A model generated the notes under the pieces. That model searched no databases, had not been told where the DNA came from, and saw only the letters and a program-made list of their open reading frames with translations. 64,000 bases of DNA, from the NCBI GenBank assembly GCA_902615835.1, contig CACMQL010000003.1, positions 1 to 64,000 on the forward strand, in the 5' to 3' direction. Positions 8,941 through 18,080 of this stretch are shown in pieces. How positions within the stretch are numbered: position 1 is the first letter of the stretch; each line of letters starts with the position of its first letter. This stretch comes from an uncultured Verrucomicrobiota bacterium. GTDB lineage: Bacteria; Verrucomicrobiota; Verrucomicrobiia; Opitutales; Seribacteraceae. Both the position numbers and the translations under genes were made by a program.

Positions 8941-11667
8941 CTAATCGAGGTAGGCGAATTCATTCGAGTTAAATAGAACCAGGCAGACATGAGCGAGGCC
9001 ACGGGTCCGAGCGTCCGTTTGGCTCCGTTGCAGGTCCGGTTGGTAGGATTTGGAAGCCGGAAGGAATTCCCAAAAATCATAGGGTTCCCCGGTCTTTTCC
9101 GCCATCACCGTTCTTTTAATTTTCTTGGGGAAGGACGGATGGACTGGCTTCTTTTTGTTTTCGGATTTTAGGGCACTCTTCCATCGCATAACGCAGGCGG
9201 CAACTTCCTCTCTGGTCGCTTTCCGCCCGAGTGAAAGCTCAAATGCCCGCTGAATTACGGCGGGGTCGCTTTTCCGTTCCCTTAAAAGACGGGCGGCAAA
9301 GGCAAGGGCCCGGTCTTGTACTTCCTCTGCATTCAAAAGAGTGAGTGCCTGGGGAGCAACCGTGGATGATTCACGAAGTTCACAGGATGCATCCGATCCG
9401 GGTTGGTTGAAGGCCTCCATAAATGGGTCACGCAAGCCGCGTAGTTTTTCGGCATAGAGGGTTCGCCTGTTTCTTTGTTGGGGAAGTGGGTCAGGTTCAT
9501 AGACCGAAGCCGTGCCCCCCATGATTTGACGGGGTTGGAAGGCAACTTCGGAATTGATGTCGGGCCGAACCGGAATTCCACCCACCATTGGATTCAATTC
9601 TCCACTCGCCCATAACATGGAATCCCGAATTTCCTCCGCAACCAAACGGCGTGGGATAAAACAGGCGTAGAATTGTCTCTTGGGGTCTTTCTCATCCAGT
9701 GATTTTGGGTCTGGATGGCGACTACTACGCCTGTAAGTATCGGAGGATAAAATCAAATAATTCAGTTTCTTGACCGACCATCCATTTTTCATGAACCAGT
9801 CGGCCAGGTAATCAAGCAAAGCGGGGTGGGTGGGTAACTCCCCGGTTCCGCCAAAATTATTTGGATTGCCCGCCAGTCCCCTGCCAAAATGCCAGGACCA
9901 GATACGATTGACCATGACCCGGGCAGTGAGTGGATTTTTCTTATCCACGATCCATTTGGCCAGAGCCAAACGTCTTTTCCCTTTACCAGCAGGGAAAGGA
10001 GTTGAGTCCATCTTTCCAAGAGATTCCGCGGCACTCAAGCCACCGGGTATGACAGTATCTCCCTCAGAGTAGACATCCCCACCGTCGTAGATAACATCTG
10101 AATCAAAATAACCTTTTTGCCAGGGACTGTTCGGCATATCCAGACGACCCTGTACATTGTTTCTGGTTATGGTCTTTCCAGTGTAAACAGCATGCGTGAA
10201 TGGTTGTACCCGGTCCAATTCAATTTGATGACGAATCAAATTTTTATAGATTCGTGACTGGGACGCTTCGTCCCCGGGATCCAATCCATTGTCTCCCACC
10301 TTGGCACTACCAGTTTCCTCTTTCCTAAGCCTATTTATTTTTTCGTGAAGATCCCTTTTTTGTTTTTCATAAGAAGTGATCTTGGACTGAACGAGTGCGG
10401 TGAATGAGTCAAAATTGTTCCTTGGTTCAGAGGGAAGAAAGGAAGCATTGCGCTCGGCAAACTGGGTCGTCGAAAAGACGGCCATCATGCCGTAATAATC
10501 TCGGGTCGGAACCGGGTCGAATTTGTGATCATGACATTTGGCACATTGCATGGCATGGGCGAGAAAAGCCTGGCCCACGGAATCAGTCACATCATCCAGC
10601 CAGAGCTGTCGGGTTTCCTTGAATACGCTCATCCCTGTCTGTTCCCAAGGCCCCATCCGCAGGAATCCGGTGGCGATCAGATTTTCGGTCTGGTTCGGGT
10701 TGATTTCGTCCCCAGCCAATTGTTCCTTCACGAATTGATCATACGGTTTATCCTGATTGAACGCCCTGACCACATAGTCCCGATAACGCCATGCATTGGG
10801 ACGGGAATAATCATTGGCAAAACCACCGGAGTCAGCATAGCGGGCCACATCCAACCAGTGGCGTGCGAAATGTTCTCCGTAATGAGGAGAATTCATTAAT
10901 TTCTTGGCATAGGTGGAGAGAGCTTTTTTCGACTGATTAAAATCTTTTTCGAACTTTCGAACTTCTTTGGGATGGGGAGGTAAACCGGTCAACCCGTAGG
11001 AAAGTCGGCGAACCAGTTCACGGGCCGAAGCATCGGGTGCATGTTTGAGCCCAACTCTTTTAAGTCTACGGTTAATAAACCAGTCGACCGGATGTTTACC
11101 GACGGGCATCTTTTCGACTTTAAGCGGCCGGTAAGCCCATAATTTTTCTTCCTTGTAGCGACGATTATGCCAGTCGTCTGAAAGTGCTTTGGAGGTGACC
11201 ACTTGAACACCTTCAGCATACTTATTCTGAATCTCAGTAATCCGCTGCTCACTCGGCCAAGGGGCTCCATGATCAATCCATTGACGAATCCATCCAGTTT
11301 CTTCATAAGTGAGCTTATCTGATTCCTTGGGAGGCATCTCCAAATCCTCCTCCACCCGCGTACTGAGAAGGTACAGATAACTTTTATTGCCCTGGCCGGA
11401 GATCAGGACTTCATCTTCAAAGATTTCTCCACCCCGTAAAATCGATTCCCGTGTTCGCATATCAAAATCACTCTTGATTTTTTCGGGATCGTCACCATGG
11501 CAAGCCATGCATTTCTCGGCAAACAGAGGCTTTACTTTCAATGAAAAGAGCTTTTCCCCCGCTGTGGGTTCCTTTGAGAATCCAGATATAAAAAAGATCA
11601 ACGAAAGAATATGTACACGAACAAACATCAGGATTAAATTCTTACGGGTTGTCTTACTGATCAGCAA
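8941..11667 (-). CDS. PSD1 and planctomycete cytochrome C domain protein (DUF1549/DUF1553)
   Basis: A 908-residue exported protein. After a signal/anchor (about residues 8-30) comes a cytochrome-like domain with one heme-attachment motif CMACH (Cys53, Cys56, His57). The DUF1549 part follows (about 170-400, including a second CAKCH motif within CAKCHDHKFDP), and the DUF1553 part lies near the C-terminus (about 560-840, with NPLTARVMVNRIW and RRLVAEEIRDSML). The protein pairs with the downstream DUF1501 gene in one transcription unit. The family is suspected of redox chemistry in degradation of complex carbohydrates, but no reaction is proven. The gene lies 44 bases downstream of an esterase on the same strand. 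Confidence 0.9.
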   Translation of the reverse strand: MLISKTTRKNLILMFVRVHILSLIFFISGFSKEPTAGEKLFSLKVKPLFAEKCMACHGDDPEKIKSDFDMRTRESILRGGEIFEDEVLISGQGNKSYLYLLSTRVEEDLEMPPKESDKLTYEETGWIRQWIDHGAPWPSEQRITEIQNKYAEGVQVVTSKALSDDWHNRRYKEEKLWAYRPLKVEKMPVGKHPVDWFINRRLKRVGLKHAPDASARELVRRLSYGLTGLPPHPKEVRKFEKDFNQSKKALSTYAKKLMNSPHYGEHFARHWLDVARYADSGGFANDYSRPNAWRYRDYVVRAFNQDKPYDQFVKEQLAGDEINPNQTENLIATGFLRMGPWEQTGMSVFKETRQLWLDDVTDSVGQAFLAHAMQCAKCHDHKFDPVPTRDYYGMMAVFSTTQFAERNASFLPSEPRNNFDSFTALVQSKITSYEKQKRDLHEKINRLRKEETGSAKVGDNGLDPGDEASQSRIYKNLIRHQIELDRVQPFTHAVYTGKTITRNNVQGRLDMPNSPWQKGYFDSDVIYDGGDVYSEGDTVIPGGLSAAESLGKMDSTPFPAGKGKRRLALAKWIVDKKNPLTARVMVNRIWSWHFGRGLAGNPNNFGGTGELPTHPALLDYLADWFMKNGWSVKKLNYLILSSDTYRRSSRHPDPKSLDEKDPKRQFYACFIPRRLVAEEIRDSMLWASGELNPMVGGIPVRPDINSEVAFQPRQIMGGTASVYEPDPLPQQRNRRTLYAEKLRGLRDPFMEAFNQPGSDASCELRESSTVAPQALTLLNAEEVQDRALAFAARLLRERKSDPAVIQRAFELSLGRKATREEVAACVMRWKSALKSENKKKPVHPSFPKKIKRTVMAEKTGEPYDFWEFLPASKSYQPDLQRSQTDARTRGLAHVCLVLFNSNEFAYLD

Positions 11668-11711
11668 TTTTCAAATGATGGTTGTAATGAAAAAAAGATG
11701 AAGGAATAAAG

Positions 11712-12572
11712 CTACCTTGAAGTTCTCTGCCCTGAGTTTTTGTCCTTTTTTCCAAGATGAGATTTTAAAAAATTATCGAGAGCATTAATCGCAATGACTC
11801 TGTGCTTGGAAGACTTGAGTAACCCATGGGGTGCCCCAGAAATTTCGGTTAACCCGGTAGGGACTCCCAATTGTGATGCTTTTTTTCGAAAAGCGTTCGC
11901 ACGAGTGGATGGCTTATCGTATTCTCCACAGATAATTGCAATGGGAGGATCGTCCTTTGTCAGATGGACAATCGGGGATTGTTTTAAGTAATTCTGAGGA
12001 ACTTCATGGTAAAACCCACCCATGAATTTTGACCAGTTCAGAACTGTTGAATGTTGAATATGGGGGGACAGTAGATCCGTTTGGGCACCCATCCCAACGG
12101 CTGCATTCGGACGGGTACTTTTGTCCCCGGAATCAAATACTGCTGCCATTACCGCAAGATATCCACCGGCTGAGGAACCTGTAACTCCAATCTTTTTTGG
12201 ATCAATCCCATAATCGGAGGAATTTTCACGAAGAAAACGAATTGCGGAAAATACATCATGCAACTGTGCGGGAGCCGGAGCCACATCTGTGAGGCGATAA
12301 TTTGAACACACCGCAACATATCCCTTTTCCACTAGAGCAAGGGCAAGCGGATGCATGAATTTCTTGGAACCCTTTGCCCAAAATCCTCCGTGAAGACAAA
12401 GAATTGCCGGTCTTAACTGCTTGTCGTCACTTCTGAATACATCGAGTAGCAGATCACCAGTTGAGTGTGATATGAATTTAATATCTTCCCATTTCTTAAG
12501 ATCCAGGTGAGAATTTCCATCTACAGGTAAGCAAAAAAGAAGGAACAAACTCCAATGTAATATTTGTTTCAT
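11712..12572 (-). CDS. Exported alpha/beta-hydrolase esterase
   Basis: A 286-residue alpha/beta hydrolase of the BD-FAE/hormone-sensitive-lipase-like type, with a signal peptide (residues 1-20). The oxyanion motif HGGFW is at 61-65, the nucleophile elbow GSSAG places Ser134, and the acid and base are Asp219 (GEYDKP) and His249 (APHGL). Family members remove acyl or acetyl groups, often from glycans; the substrate is not visible. It is the second gene of a same-strand run msrA, esterase, PSD1, DUF1501 with gaps of 21-44 bases, so co-transcription is likely. Confidence 0.85.
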   Translation of the reverse strand: MKQILHWSLFLLFCLPVDGNSHLDLKKWEDIKFISHSTGDLLLDVFRSDDKQLRPAILCLHGGFWAKGSKKFMHPLALALVEKGYVAVCSNYRLTDVAPAPAQLHDVFSAIRFLRENSSDYGIDPKKIGVTGSSAGGYLAVMAAVFDSGDKSTRPNAAVGMGAQTDLLSPHIQHSTVLNWSKFMGGFYHEVPQNYLKQSPIVHLTKDDPPIAIICGEYDKPSTRANAFRKKASQLGVPTGLTEISGAPHGLLKSSKHRVIAINALDNFLKSHLGKKDKNSGQRTSR

Positions 12573-12610
12573 AAAAATTTATTTCCAAAACACTTCACAA
12601 TTTGCATAGC

Positions 12611-13105
12611 TTAGGATTTATACTTATAGAGAGCTGAACGAGGAATGTGGCATTGATCATTTGGGTCACGAGTTAATCGATCTTGATGCTCATCGTCACT
12701 GCGGAGATAGTTCGTCAGGGGCAAGACTTCCAATGCGATGCGATCGCTGTCTTCTCGGGATTCAATCCATGTCTTTGCTTCTTGGAGATGTTTTTCTGAA
12801 TGACTGTAAATACCGGTACGGTATTTCTCTCCAATATCAGGACCCTGTTGATTGATGCTGTAAGGGTCGATAATTTCAAAGAGATATTCGAGAAATCGGC
12901 AAATGGTTAGTTGATTCGGGTCAAATACAGCACGCACGCATTCGGCATACCCATCATACTCCCCACGAATAGTCTGAGATGTACCATTCGCCCTACCCGC
13001 TTCCGTTTCGATAACTCCTGGTAAATGGCGGATAAATTCCTGTACACCCCAGAGGCAACCACCAGCCAGATAGATTTCTTCGGTATGTACTGGTTCGATT
13101 GGCAT
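12611..13105 (-). CDS. msrA: Peptide-methionine (S)-S-oxide reductase MsrA
   Basis: A 164-residue MsrA, which reduces methionine-S-sulfoxide in proteins. The catalytic cysteine is Cys17 within GGCLWG (the family usually has GCFWG, so Phe is replaced by Leu). The EYDGYAEC block and DIGEKYRTGIY, equivalent to the family DxGxQYRS block, support the assignment. No signal peptide is seen, so it should be cytoplasmic. The protein is slightly divergent and compact, without an MsrB fusion. It is the first gene of the minus-strand run, divergent from the TonB receptor across 118 bases. Confidence 0.88.
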   Translation of the reverse strand: MPIEPVHTEEIYLAGGCLWGVQEFIRHLPGVIETEAGRANGTSQTIRGEYDGYAECVRAVFDPNQLTICRFLEYLFEIIDPYSINQQGPDIGEKYRTGIYSHSEKHLQEAKTWIESREDSDRIALEVLPLTNYLRSDDEHQDRLTRDPNDQCHIPRSALYKYKS

Positions 13106-13152
13106 GGCGATATTGAAACTAAATTATTCCTGATTTACAAGAATAGGTAGTT

Positions 13153-13185
13153 TAGATTGTTAAATACAAGATTATAGATTGTTAA
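13153..13185. promoter_or_regulatory. Perfect 11-base direct repeat upstream of TonB receptor
   Basis: TAGATTGTTAA occurs at 13153-13163 and again, identically, at 13175-13185. The start-to-start distance is 22 bases, about two helical turns, so a regulator could bind both copies on one DNA face. The pair lies 39-71 bases upstream of the receptor ATG, in the divergent gap with msrA. A regulatory role is inference. Confidence 0.4.
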
Positions 13186-13223
13186 CCATTGAACGAGTTG
13201 TTTGGATATGATTTAAGAAACGA

Positions 13224-15071
13224 ATGTTAACCCGTTTAGCTCTTCTAGCTTACTTTTTCTATTTAACGACCTTGCTCACTTTTGCTCAAGAAGACGGAGG
13301 CACGAATCAATTGCCTACCCTTACGGTGATGGGGCAGGAAACGGCCAATCAGCGACCGGTGACCACTTATGAGACGCCTATATCCAACCTGGACTTTGAC
13401 CCTCGCGTTGATATGCAGTCCCGGAATATGGCTGAAGCTCAGGGAGATTTAAGTATCCGAGGCGGTACTTTTGAGAATACTGGAATTAGTGTTGGAAGTG
13501 CGGTGCTTCATGATGCACAAACTGGACATTACTATACTGAATTACCAATTGCACCTGAAATGCTTGGGGAATCAATAGTTCTAACTGGCGTGGATAATGC
13601 ACTTCGTGGGTTCAACAGTAATGTGGGTACCGTTTCCTATTCATGGAGTGAAATCACCAAGGGAGGAAGTTTGACGGTTGGGGGAGGAGATCATGACCTA
13701 AACTTTCAGCGAATTCACGATGCAATTAATGCACTGTATGGAGATTCAAAGGATTTATCATGGGGGGCGGAATTTGAAAGCTCTAGATCCGAGAGCGAAG
13801 GAACCATTGAAATGGGTGATCATGATTTTTCTCGCACTACCGGAAGACTTCAACTTTTAGGTCAAAATTCTCAAACGGACTTATTTGCCGGATACCATCA
13901 CAAGATATTCAGTTGGCCAAAACTTTATACTGCCCCTTTCGGCACTTATGAAACAGAGAACATTAAGGCCCGCTTATTTATTCTCAATCACAAGCTTAAG
14001 TATAACAATGCCAATTTCATAGAGGGTAATCTCTACAGCAGGCGGATTAGTGACAGATACATTTATCATGCTAGTCCGGCAGATCTTTATTTGAGTGAGT
14101 CTAAGGTTTACTCATTCGGATTAAGCGGCTTCCATCAGTTTAAAGATGGCCTAGGATTTAGTTATAAATCACAGGGCACAAAGGATAAAATGGATTCCAC
14201 CTCTTTGAGATTCGGAAAATTCACGGAAAGGGAATACTACAAAGCGACGATTCTCCCCGAGTACCGTGTGGACTTTAATTCAAACAAATCGATTACTTAT
14301 AAACTTGGTGCTTCGATTGATTATTCAAACAGAAACGGGTCGAAATTCTCACCTGTCGCAGAGATTGGTTTTTTACGGTCGGATAATGCGGTCGATTCAG
14401 AATTTTTATTCATCTCATTTGCCCAAACTACTCAACTCGCAAGTTACTCAGCAATTGCAAGTGATCCGGCAGGCTTTCTCTTCGGTGGAAACCAAGATTT
14501 AGGTCGCGAAGTTTCCAAAAATCTCGAAACTGGTCTTAAAATTAAGAGAATTAAGTGGAAAATAGACTCATCACTTTTTTATCGTTGGGATGATCATTTA
14601 ACAGATTGGACTTTTCAAGCGGATAATAGAAATCGAACAGCCAATCCTATAGATGTCGAAACTTTTGGTTTTGAGTTAATTGGATCTCACAAATTTGATT
14701 TCTTTGACACACTTGCAAGCTATACTTATCTTTCCAAAAATGAGAAATATGGCTCATCTAGTATCAAAGGAAGCTTCTATGCGTTAAATTTCCCAAAACA
14801 CCGAGCAACTTTTGGAATCATCTGGAATCCAAGCGATGTTCTTCAAGTAAGAATCGACAACGAATGGAGGGAACAGTACGAAAATACCATAAGATCTGGT
14901 CCAGATGATATGGTATACAGCCACTTGGCAGCTAGTTATTATCCTCAAAAGTTTGATGATCTCGAACTCTTTCTTGCATATGATAAACCATGGGAAGAAG
15001 ACTTTCAGGATATTCCCGGTACGCCCGGACGTGGAGATCAATTTTCCATCGGGGCGACTTACAGTTGGTAA
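13224..15071 (+). CDS. TonB-dependent outer-membrane receptor
   Basis: A 615-residue protein with a signal peptide ending near FAQ (residue 22), then LPTLTVMG, which resembles a TonB box. A short plug follows (about residues 45-165, including DLSIRGGTFENTGISVG and the LRGFNSNVGTV block). The remaining 450 residues alternate polar and hydrophobic residues with many aromatic girdle positions, as in a 22-stranded barrel. The last residue is Trp, fitting the outer-membrane C-terminal signal. It should import an energy-demanding substrate, unidentified here, using TonB-ExbB-ExbD. The EamA permease follows 22 bases later and is probably co-transcribed. Confidence 0.85.
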   Translation: MLTRLALLAYFFYLTTLLTFAQEDGGTNQLPTLTVMGQETANQRPVTTYETPISNLDFDPRVDMQSRNMAEAQGDLSIRGGTFENTGISVGSAVLHDAQTGHYYTELPIAPEMLGESIVLTGVDNALRGFNSNVGTVSYSWSEITKGGSLTVGGGDHDLNFQRIHDAINALYGDSKDLSWGAEFESSRSESEGTIEMGDHDFSRTTGRLQLLGQNSQTDLFAGYHHKIFSWPKLYTAPFGTYETENIKARLFILNHKLKYNNANFIEGNLYSRRISDRYIYHASPADLYLSESKVYSFGLSGFHQFKDGLGFSYKSQGTKDKMDSTSLRFGKFTEREYYKATILPEYRVDFNSNKSITYKLGASIDYSNRNGSKFSPVAEIGFLRSDNAVDSEFLFISFAQTTQLASYSAIASDPAGFLFGGNQDLGREVSKNLETGLKIKRIKWKIDSSLFYRWDDHLTDWTFQADNRNRTANPIDVETFGFELIGSHKFDFFDTLASYTYLSKNEKYGSSSIKGSFYALNFPKHRATFGIIWNPSDVLQVRIDNEWREQYENTIRSGPDDMVYSHLAASYYPQKFDDLELFLAYDKPWEEDFQDIPGTPGRGDQFSIGATYSW

Positions 15072-15093
15072 TCGTTCTAATCCGGAGGGATAG

Positions 15094-15963
15094 ATGATCT
15101 ATCTTGCGGTTGTTTCAATAATCTGGGCTTTTTCCTTTGGTCTGATTGGAAGTTCCTTGGCGGGGTTGGATTCTTTTTTGGTGGCAACCTTACGGTTGGG
15201 GATCGCATCGGTGGCCTTTCTTTTCATGCTACGAATAAAATCGATCGGATTAATAGATCACGCGAGGTTAGTTTTAATAGGGGCTATTCAGTTTGGAGTG
15301 ATGTATGGTTGCTATATGAAAGCTTTTCAATATTTGCCTTCTCATATCGTGGCCATTTTTTCCATCACCACCCCAGTCTATGTGGTCCTGATTCATAATG
15401 TAAGGCAAAAGAGCTTTTCGAAAAAATTTATATTGGTGGCTCTACTCTCGGTTGTCGGTGCCGGGATCATCAAGGCACAAAGTGTTCCTTCTGGAGATAT
15501 TTGGACTGGGTTTTCCCTGATGCAGGTAGCCGGTCTGTCCTTTGCCTTTGGTCAAGTTGCATATCGCGACTGGAAAAAGGCGAATCCACAGGTGGTGGAT
15601 CGTTCGGTCTTTGGCCTTCTCATTCTGGGAGGATTTGTAAGCGTTGGTTGTTTTAGTTTTTTTCTTACCGATTTCTCAGACCTGAATATCAGTCTGGAGC
15701 AATGGCAATCAATAGTTTACCTGGGCATCGTGGCGTCCGGCCTGGGATTTTTTCTTTGGAATAAAGGAGCCACAAAGGTAAACCCGGGTACCTTGGCTGC
15801 TTTTAATAATGCAGTCGTGCCCCTGGCTGTTCTCTGTTCCTTATTTGTTTTTAGAGAGGTTGAATCCCTGAGTTCAGAAGACTTACTTCGATTGATTCTG
15901 GGCAGCAGCTTCATTTTGGGTGCCGTCGTATTGTCAAAACCTTTATCTCACTCCTCGGACTGA
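15094..15963 (+). CDS. EamA/DMT-superfamily inner-membrane transporter
   Basis: A 289-residue protein with about ten hydrophobic segments in two repeats, the arrangement of EamA (drug/metabolite transporter) proteins. A GGAGGG ribosome-binding site stands a few bases before the ATG, one of the clearest in the window. The conserved second-repeat block around LGIVASGLGFFLWNKG (about residues 210-225) is present. EamA proteins move small metabolites across the inner membrane. Its position directly after a TonB receptor suggests the two carry the same compound across both membranes, but this is inference from context. Confidence 0.88.
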   Translation: MIYLAVVSIIWAFSFGLIGSSLAGLDSFLVATLRLGIASVAFLFMLRIKSIGLIDHARLVLIGAIQFGVMYGCYMKAFQYLPSHIVAIFSITTPVYVVLIHNVRQKSFSKKFILVALLSVVGAGIIKAQSVPSGDIWTGFSLMQVAGLSFAFGQVAYRDWKKANPQVVDRSVFGLLILGGFVSVGCFSFFLTDFSDLNISLEQWQSIVYLGIVASGLGFFLWNKGATKVNPGTLAAFNNAVVPLAVLCSLFVFREVESLSSEDLLRLILGSSFILGAVVLSKPLSHSSD

Positions 15964-16163
15964 TTGATCTTTGAGAATACTTGATTCAGGTAATTATCCT
16001 CATCAATAAAATAGGGAATATTCTTGGTGATGCAGCGAAGTTGACGGTGGAGAAGCACCTGTTTGTTGCAATTGATTCGTACTATATTCGAGCGTAAAAA
16101 GGAAAAACTCGTGGGTAGATAGCTTCGGACTGGTTCGCGGGATGATCAAATCTTGTCCGGTAA
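15948..16163 (-). other. Open frame past the LacI stop: possible detached C-terminal tail
   Basis: Beyond the stop of the LacI-type gene the same minus-strand frame has one more TGA (16146-16148), then 65 codons without a stop down to 15948. The bases just after the LacI stop, read in the +1 frame, give LITGQDLIIPR, which looks like the usual end of LacI regulators, and the original frame then continues as EPVRSYLPTSFSFLRSN. Two compensating indels within about 40 bases would join all three pieces. Otherwise this 200-base gap holds nothing else I recognise. Confidence 0.3.
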
Positions 16164-17210
16164 TCAAGCGGAATGCAGTTTTGTAAGATAAATATGTTCG
16201 AAATTGTCCACAGATGGTTTCTCGATCAAATGAATCAGTTTATCGGTCATCTCGTTCACTGGCACTTCGATGGTTGAGGTTGGAAACTTGAGAAATTTAA
16301 TCGAATCAATCTTATCAAAACCAAGAATTCGCAGGGCATCCGGAACCGCAATGCCCTGCTCATCCAAATAATGGGCAACACCTTGGGCAATTCCATCGGA
16401 AAAAGTAACCAAATAATCAAATTTCGAGCTTTTGATTTGCGGAAAAAGTTCATGAGCCAGTTTCCGACCTAATAAAAATGGGTTCTCTCTTAATTTCCCC
16501 CCTTGCGGGTTCGGGTAGGTCACCACTTTGTTAAGTTTTGATAACAAGTTTTGGGTCTTCGTACTTTTCTCAATAAAAGAATATATTTTTTCGTCGATTA
16601 ATAACCTTCCCTGTTCTGATAAAAGTAGGCGTTTAATAAATGGGACATAGGCATCGGGTCTGGAAAACCCAATTAAATGGCCTCCGCATTGCAAAAGATC
16701 ACGGGCAACATCTGGAGCGTGGACATCAAAGGGGAAATTGTAAAAAAAGTGTGGGACTGCACTGAGGAATGGGGTCAAGGAGTTTTCCCTCAAATCGTCT
16801 TCACCAAAATTGGGCAGCATTGGACTAAGGATAATAATTATACTGTTCACCCGGTGTCCCATCATTTCTTTCACGGCTTTGCATAGCTCGCCTTGATTGC
16901 TCATATGAATTTGCACTGACTTCTGTGAGTTGAGAAAATAATGATTTAGTTTTTCCAGTGCGGTAGAAGTGTGGGAATAAAGGGGGCCGTGACAGAGAAT
17001 TCCAATCCGGTCCTTTTTATTTTTTTTAAGGGAAATGGCTGTCCGGTTGGGCACAAAACCCATATCATGCATCTCCCTGGTTATACGGTCATAGGTGGCC
17101 TGAGAAATTCTTTTTTCTTTCCAGTTCTCATTAATAATCGCAGAAATGACCTGACGGGATGTACCCGTTTTTTTAGCCAAATCTGAAGTGGAATAATACC
17201 TGGCTTCCAT
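16164..17210 (-). CDS. LacI-family transcriptional regulator
   Basis: A regulator of about 348 residues. I choose the ATG at 17210 because it sits just before the helix-turn-helix (YYSTSDLAKKTGTSRQVISA), as in other LacI proteins; a TTG at 17255 would overlap the upstream gene. The DNA-binding domain is followed by a linker and a periplasmic-binding-protein-like sensor domain (RIGILCHGPLYS onward) that should bind a sugar or sugar acid. It is the last gene of the sugar-acid operon and most likely controls it and the divergent 21.3 kb unit. The C-terminus may be shortened by frameshifts (see 15948-16163). Confidence 0.85.
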   Translation of the reverse strand: MEARYYSTSDLAKKTGTSRQVISAIINENWKEKRISQATYDRITREMHDMGFVPNRTAISLKKNKKDRIGILCHGPLYSHTSTALEKLNHYFLNSQKSVQIHMSNQGELCKAVKEMMGHRVNSIIIILSPMLPNFGEDDLRENSLTPFLSAVPHFFYNFPFDVHAPDVARDLLQCGGHLIGFSRPDAYVPFIKRLLLSEQGRLLIDEKIYSFIEKSTKTQNLLSKLNKVVTYPNPQGGKLRENPFLLGRKLAHELFPQIKSSKFDYLVTFSDGIAQGVAHYLDEQGIAVPDALRILGFDKIDSIKFLKFPTSTIEVPVNEMTDKLIHLIEKPSVDNFEHIYLTKLHSA

Positions 17211-17242
17211 TCGCACCATCCAGTCTTTTAAGCAATAAGCAG

Positions 17243-18058
17243 TTAGACTCCACAAAAGCAGGAAAAGCCCCCATCCACTGCCAGTACCGTACCGGTTACA
17301 AAGGAGGATGCATCGGATAACAGATAGTGAATGGCTCCATAAACTTCTTCCTGTTTTCCGAATCGCTTAAAGGGAGTTTTATTGATTACCTGCTGACCGC
17401 GTTCGGTAAAGGTTCCGTCTTCATTGGTCAATAAGGCTTTATTTTGTTTGGAAATAAAGAAGCCGGGAGCCACGGCATTGACCCTGACTTGGTCACCATA
17501 TTTGATTGCCATCTCGGTGGCCATCCAACGGGTAAAGTTATCGATCGCTGCTTTTGCATTTGAATAGCCTAAGACCCGGGTAAGGGCTTGCGTTGAAGAC
17601 ATGGAGGAAAAATTGATCACACATCCTGTGCCCTGTTCCCTAAAGGCTTTTCCGAAAATAAGGGTTGGGATAACCGTACCCTTAAGATTAAGATCCATGA
17701 CTTTACTGTAATCCTCAAGATCAAGGTCGAAGATTTCTTTATCCGGTCCTATGGTGGCTCCTGGCATGTTTCCTCCCGCACCATTGATCAAGGCATCAAT
17801 TCTTCCAAACTGATCTATCACTGAAGAATATCCGGCTTTCATTCCCTGTTCATCAAGGACATCACAGGTCACGCTCATACAATCCGGAGAAATGGCTTTT
17901 GCTACGGACAGGGCTTTATCCACTCTTTCCTGATTTCTTCCAAGATATACCACTTTTGCTCCGTTCTTCTGGAGATATTGAGCCGCACCGCCGGCAAGGA
18001 TTCCGGTGGCTCCGGTCACTACAATTACTTTTCCGCTTAGATCAAATAATTCGTTCAT
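17243..18058 (-). CDS. SDR oxidoreductase, D-mannonate-oxidoreductase-like
   Basis: About 271 residues from the ATG at 18058, chosen because the upstream in-frame codons overlap the kinase gene and do not look like protein. The cofactor loop TGATGILAG is at 15-23, NGAG at 92-95, and the catalytic set is Ser152, Tyr165, Lys169. The NGAGGNMPGAT block and the FFISKQNKALL block resemble SDR-type fructuronate/mannonate oxidoreductases (UxuB-like, YjmF type), which reduce D-fructuronate to D-mannonate. Together with the KDG-kinase-like neighbour this suggests uronate catabolism. Exact substrate is inferred. Confidence 0.82.
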   Translation of the reverse strand: MNELFDLSGKVIVVTGATGILAGGAAQYLQKNGAKVVYLGRNQERVDKALSVAKAISPDCMSVTCDVLDEQGMKAGYSSVIDQFGRIDALINGAGGNMPGATIGPDKEIFDLDLEDYSKVMDLNLKGTVIPTLIFGKAFREQGTGCVINFSSMSSTQALTRVLGYSNAKAAIDNFTRWMATEMAIKYGDQVRVNAVAPGFFISKQNKALLTNEDGTFTERGQQVINKTPFKRFGKQEEVYGAIHYLLSDASSFVTGTVLAVDGGFSCFCGV

Positions 18059-18080
18059 ACTTATAAATAACTGGCATGAT

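Noticed and set aside
10404-10899. Plus-strand frames opposite the PSD1 gene
   Set aside because: They lie antisense within a well-supported 908-codon gene and have no protein-like features; they are shadows.
13106-13223. Cobalamin or other riboswitch before the TonB receptor
   Set aside because: The gap is only 118 bases and shows direct repeats but no B12-box-like sequence or suitable paired structure.
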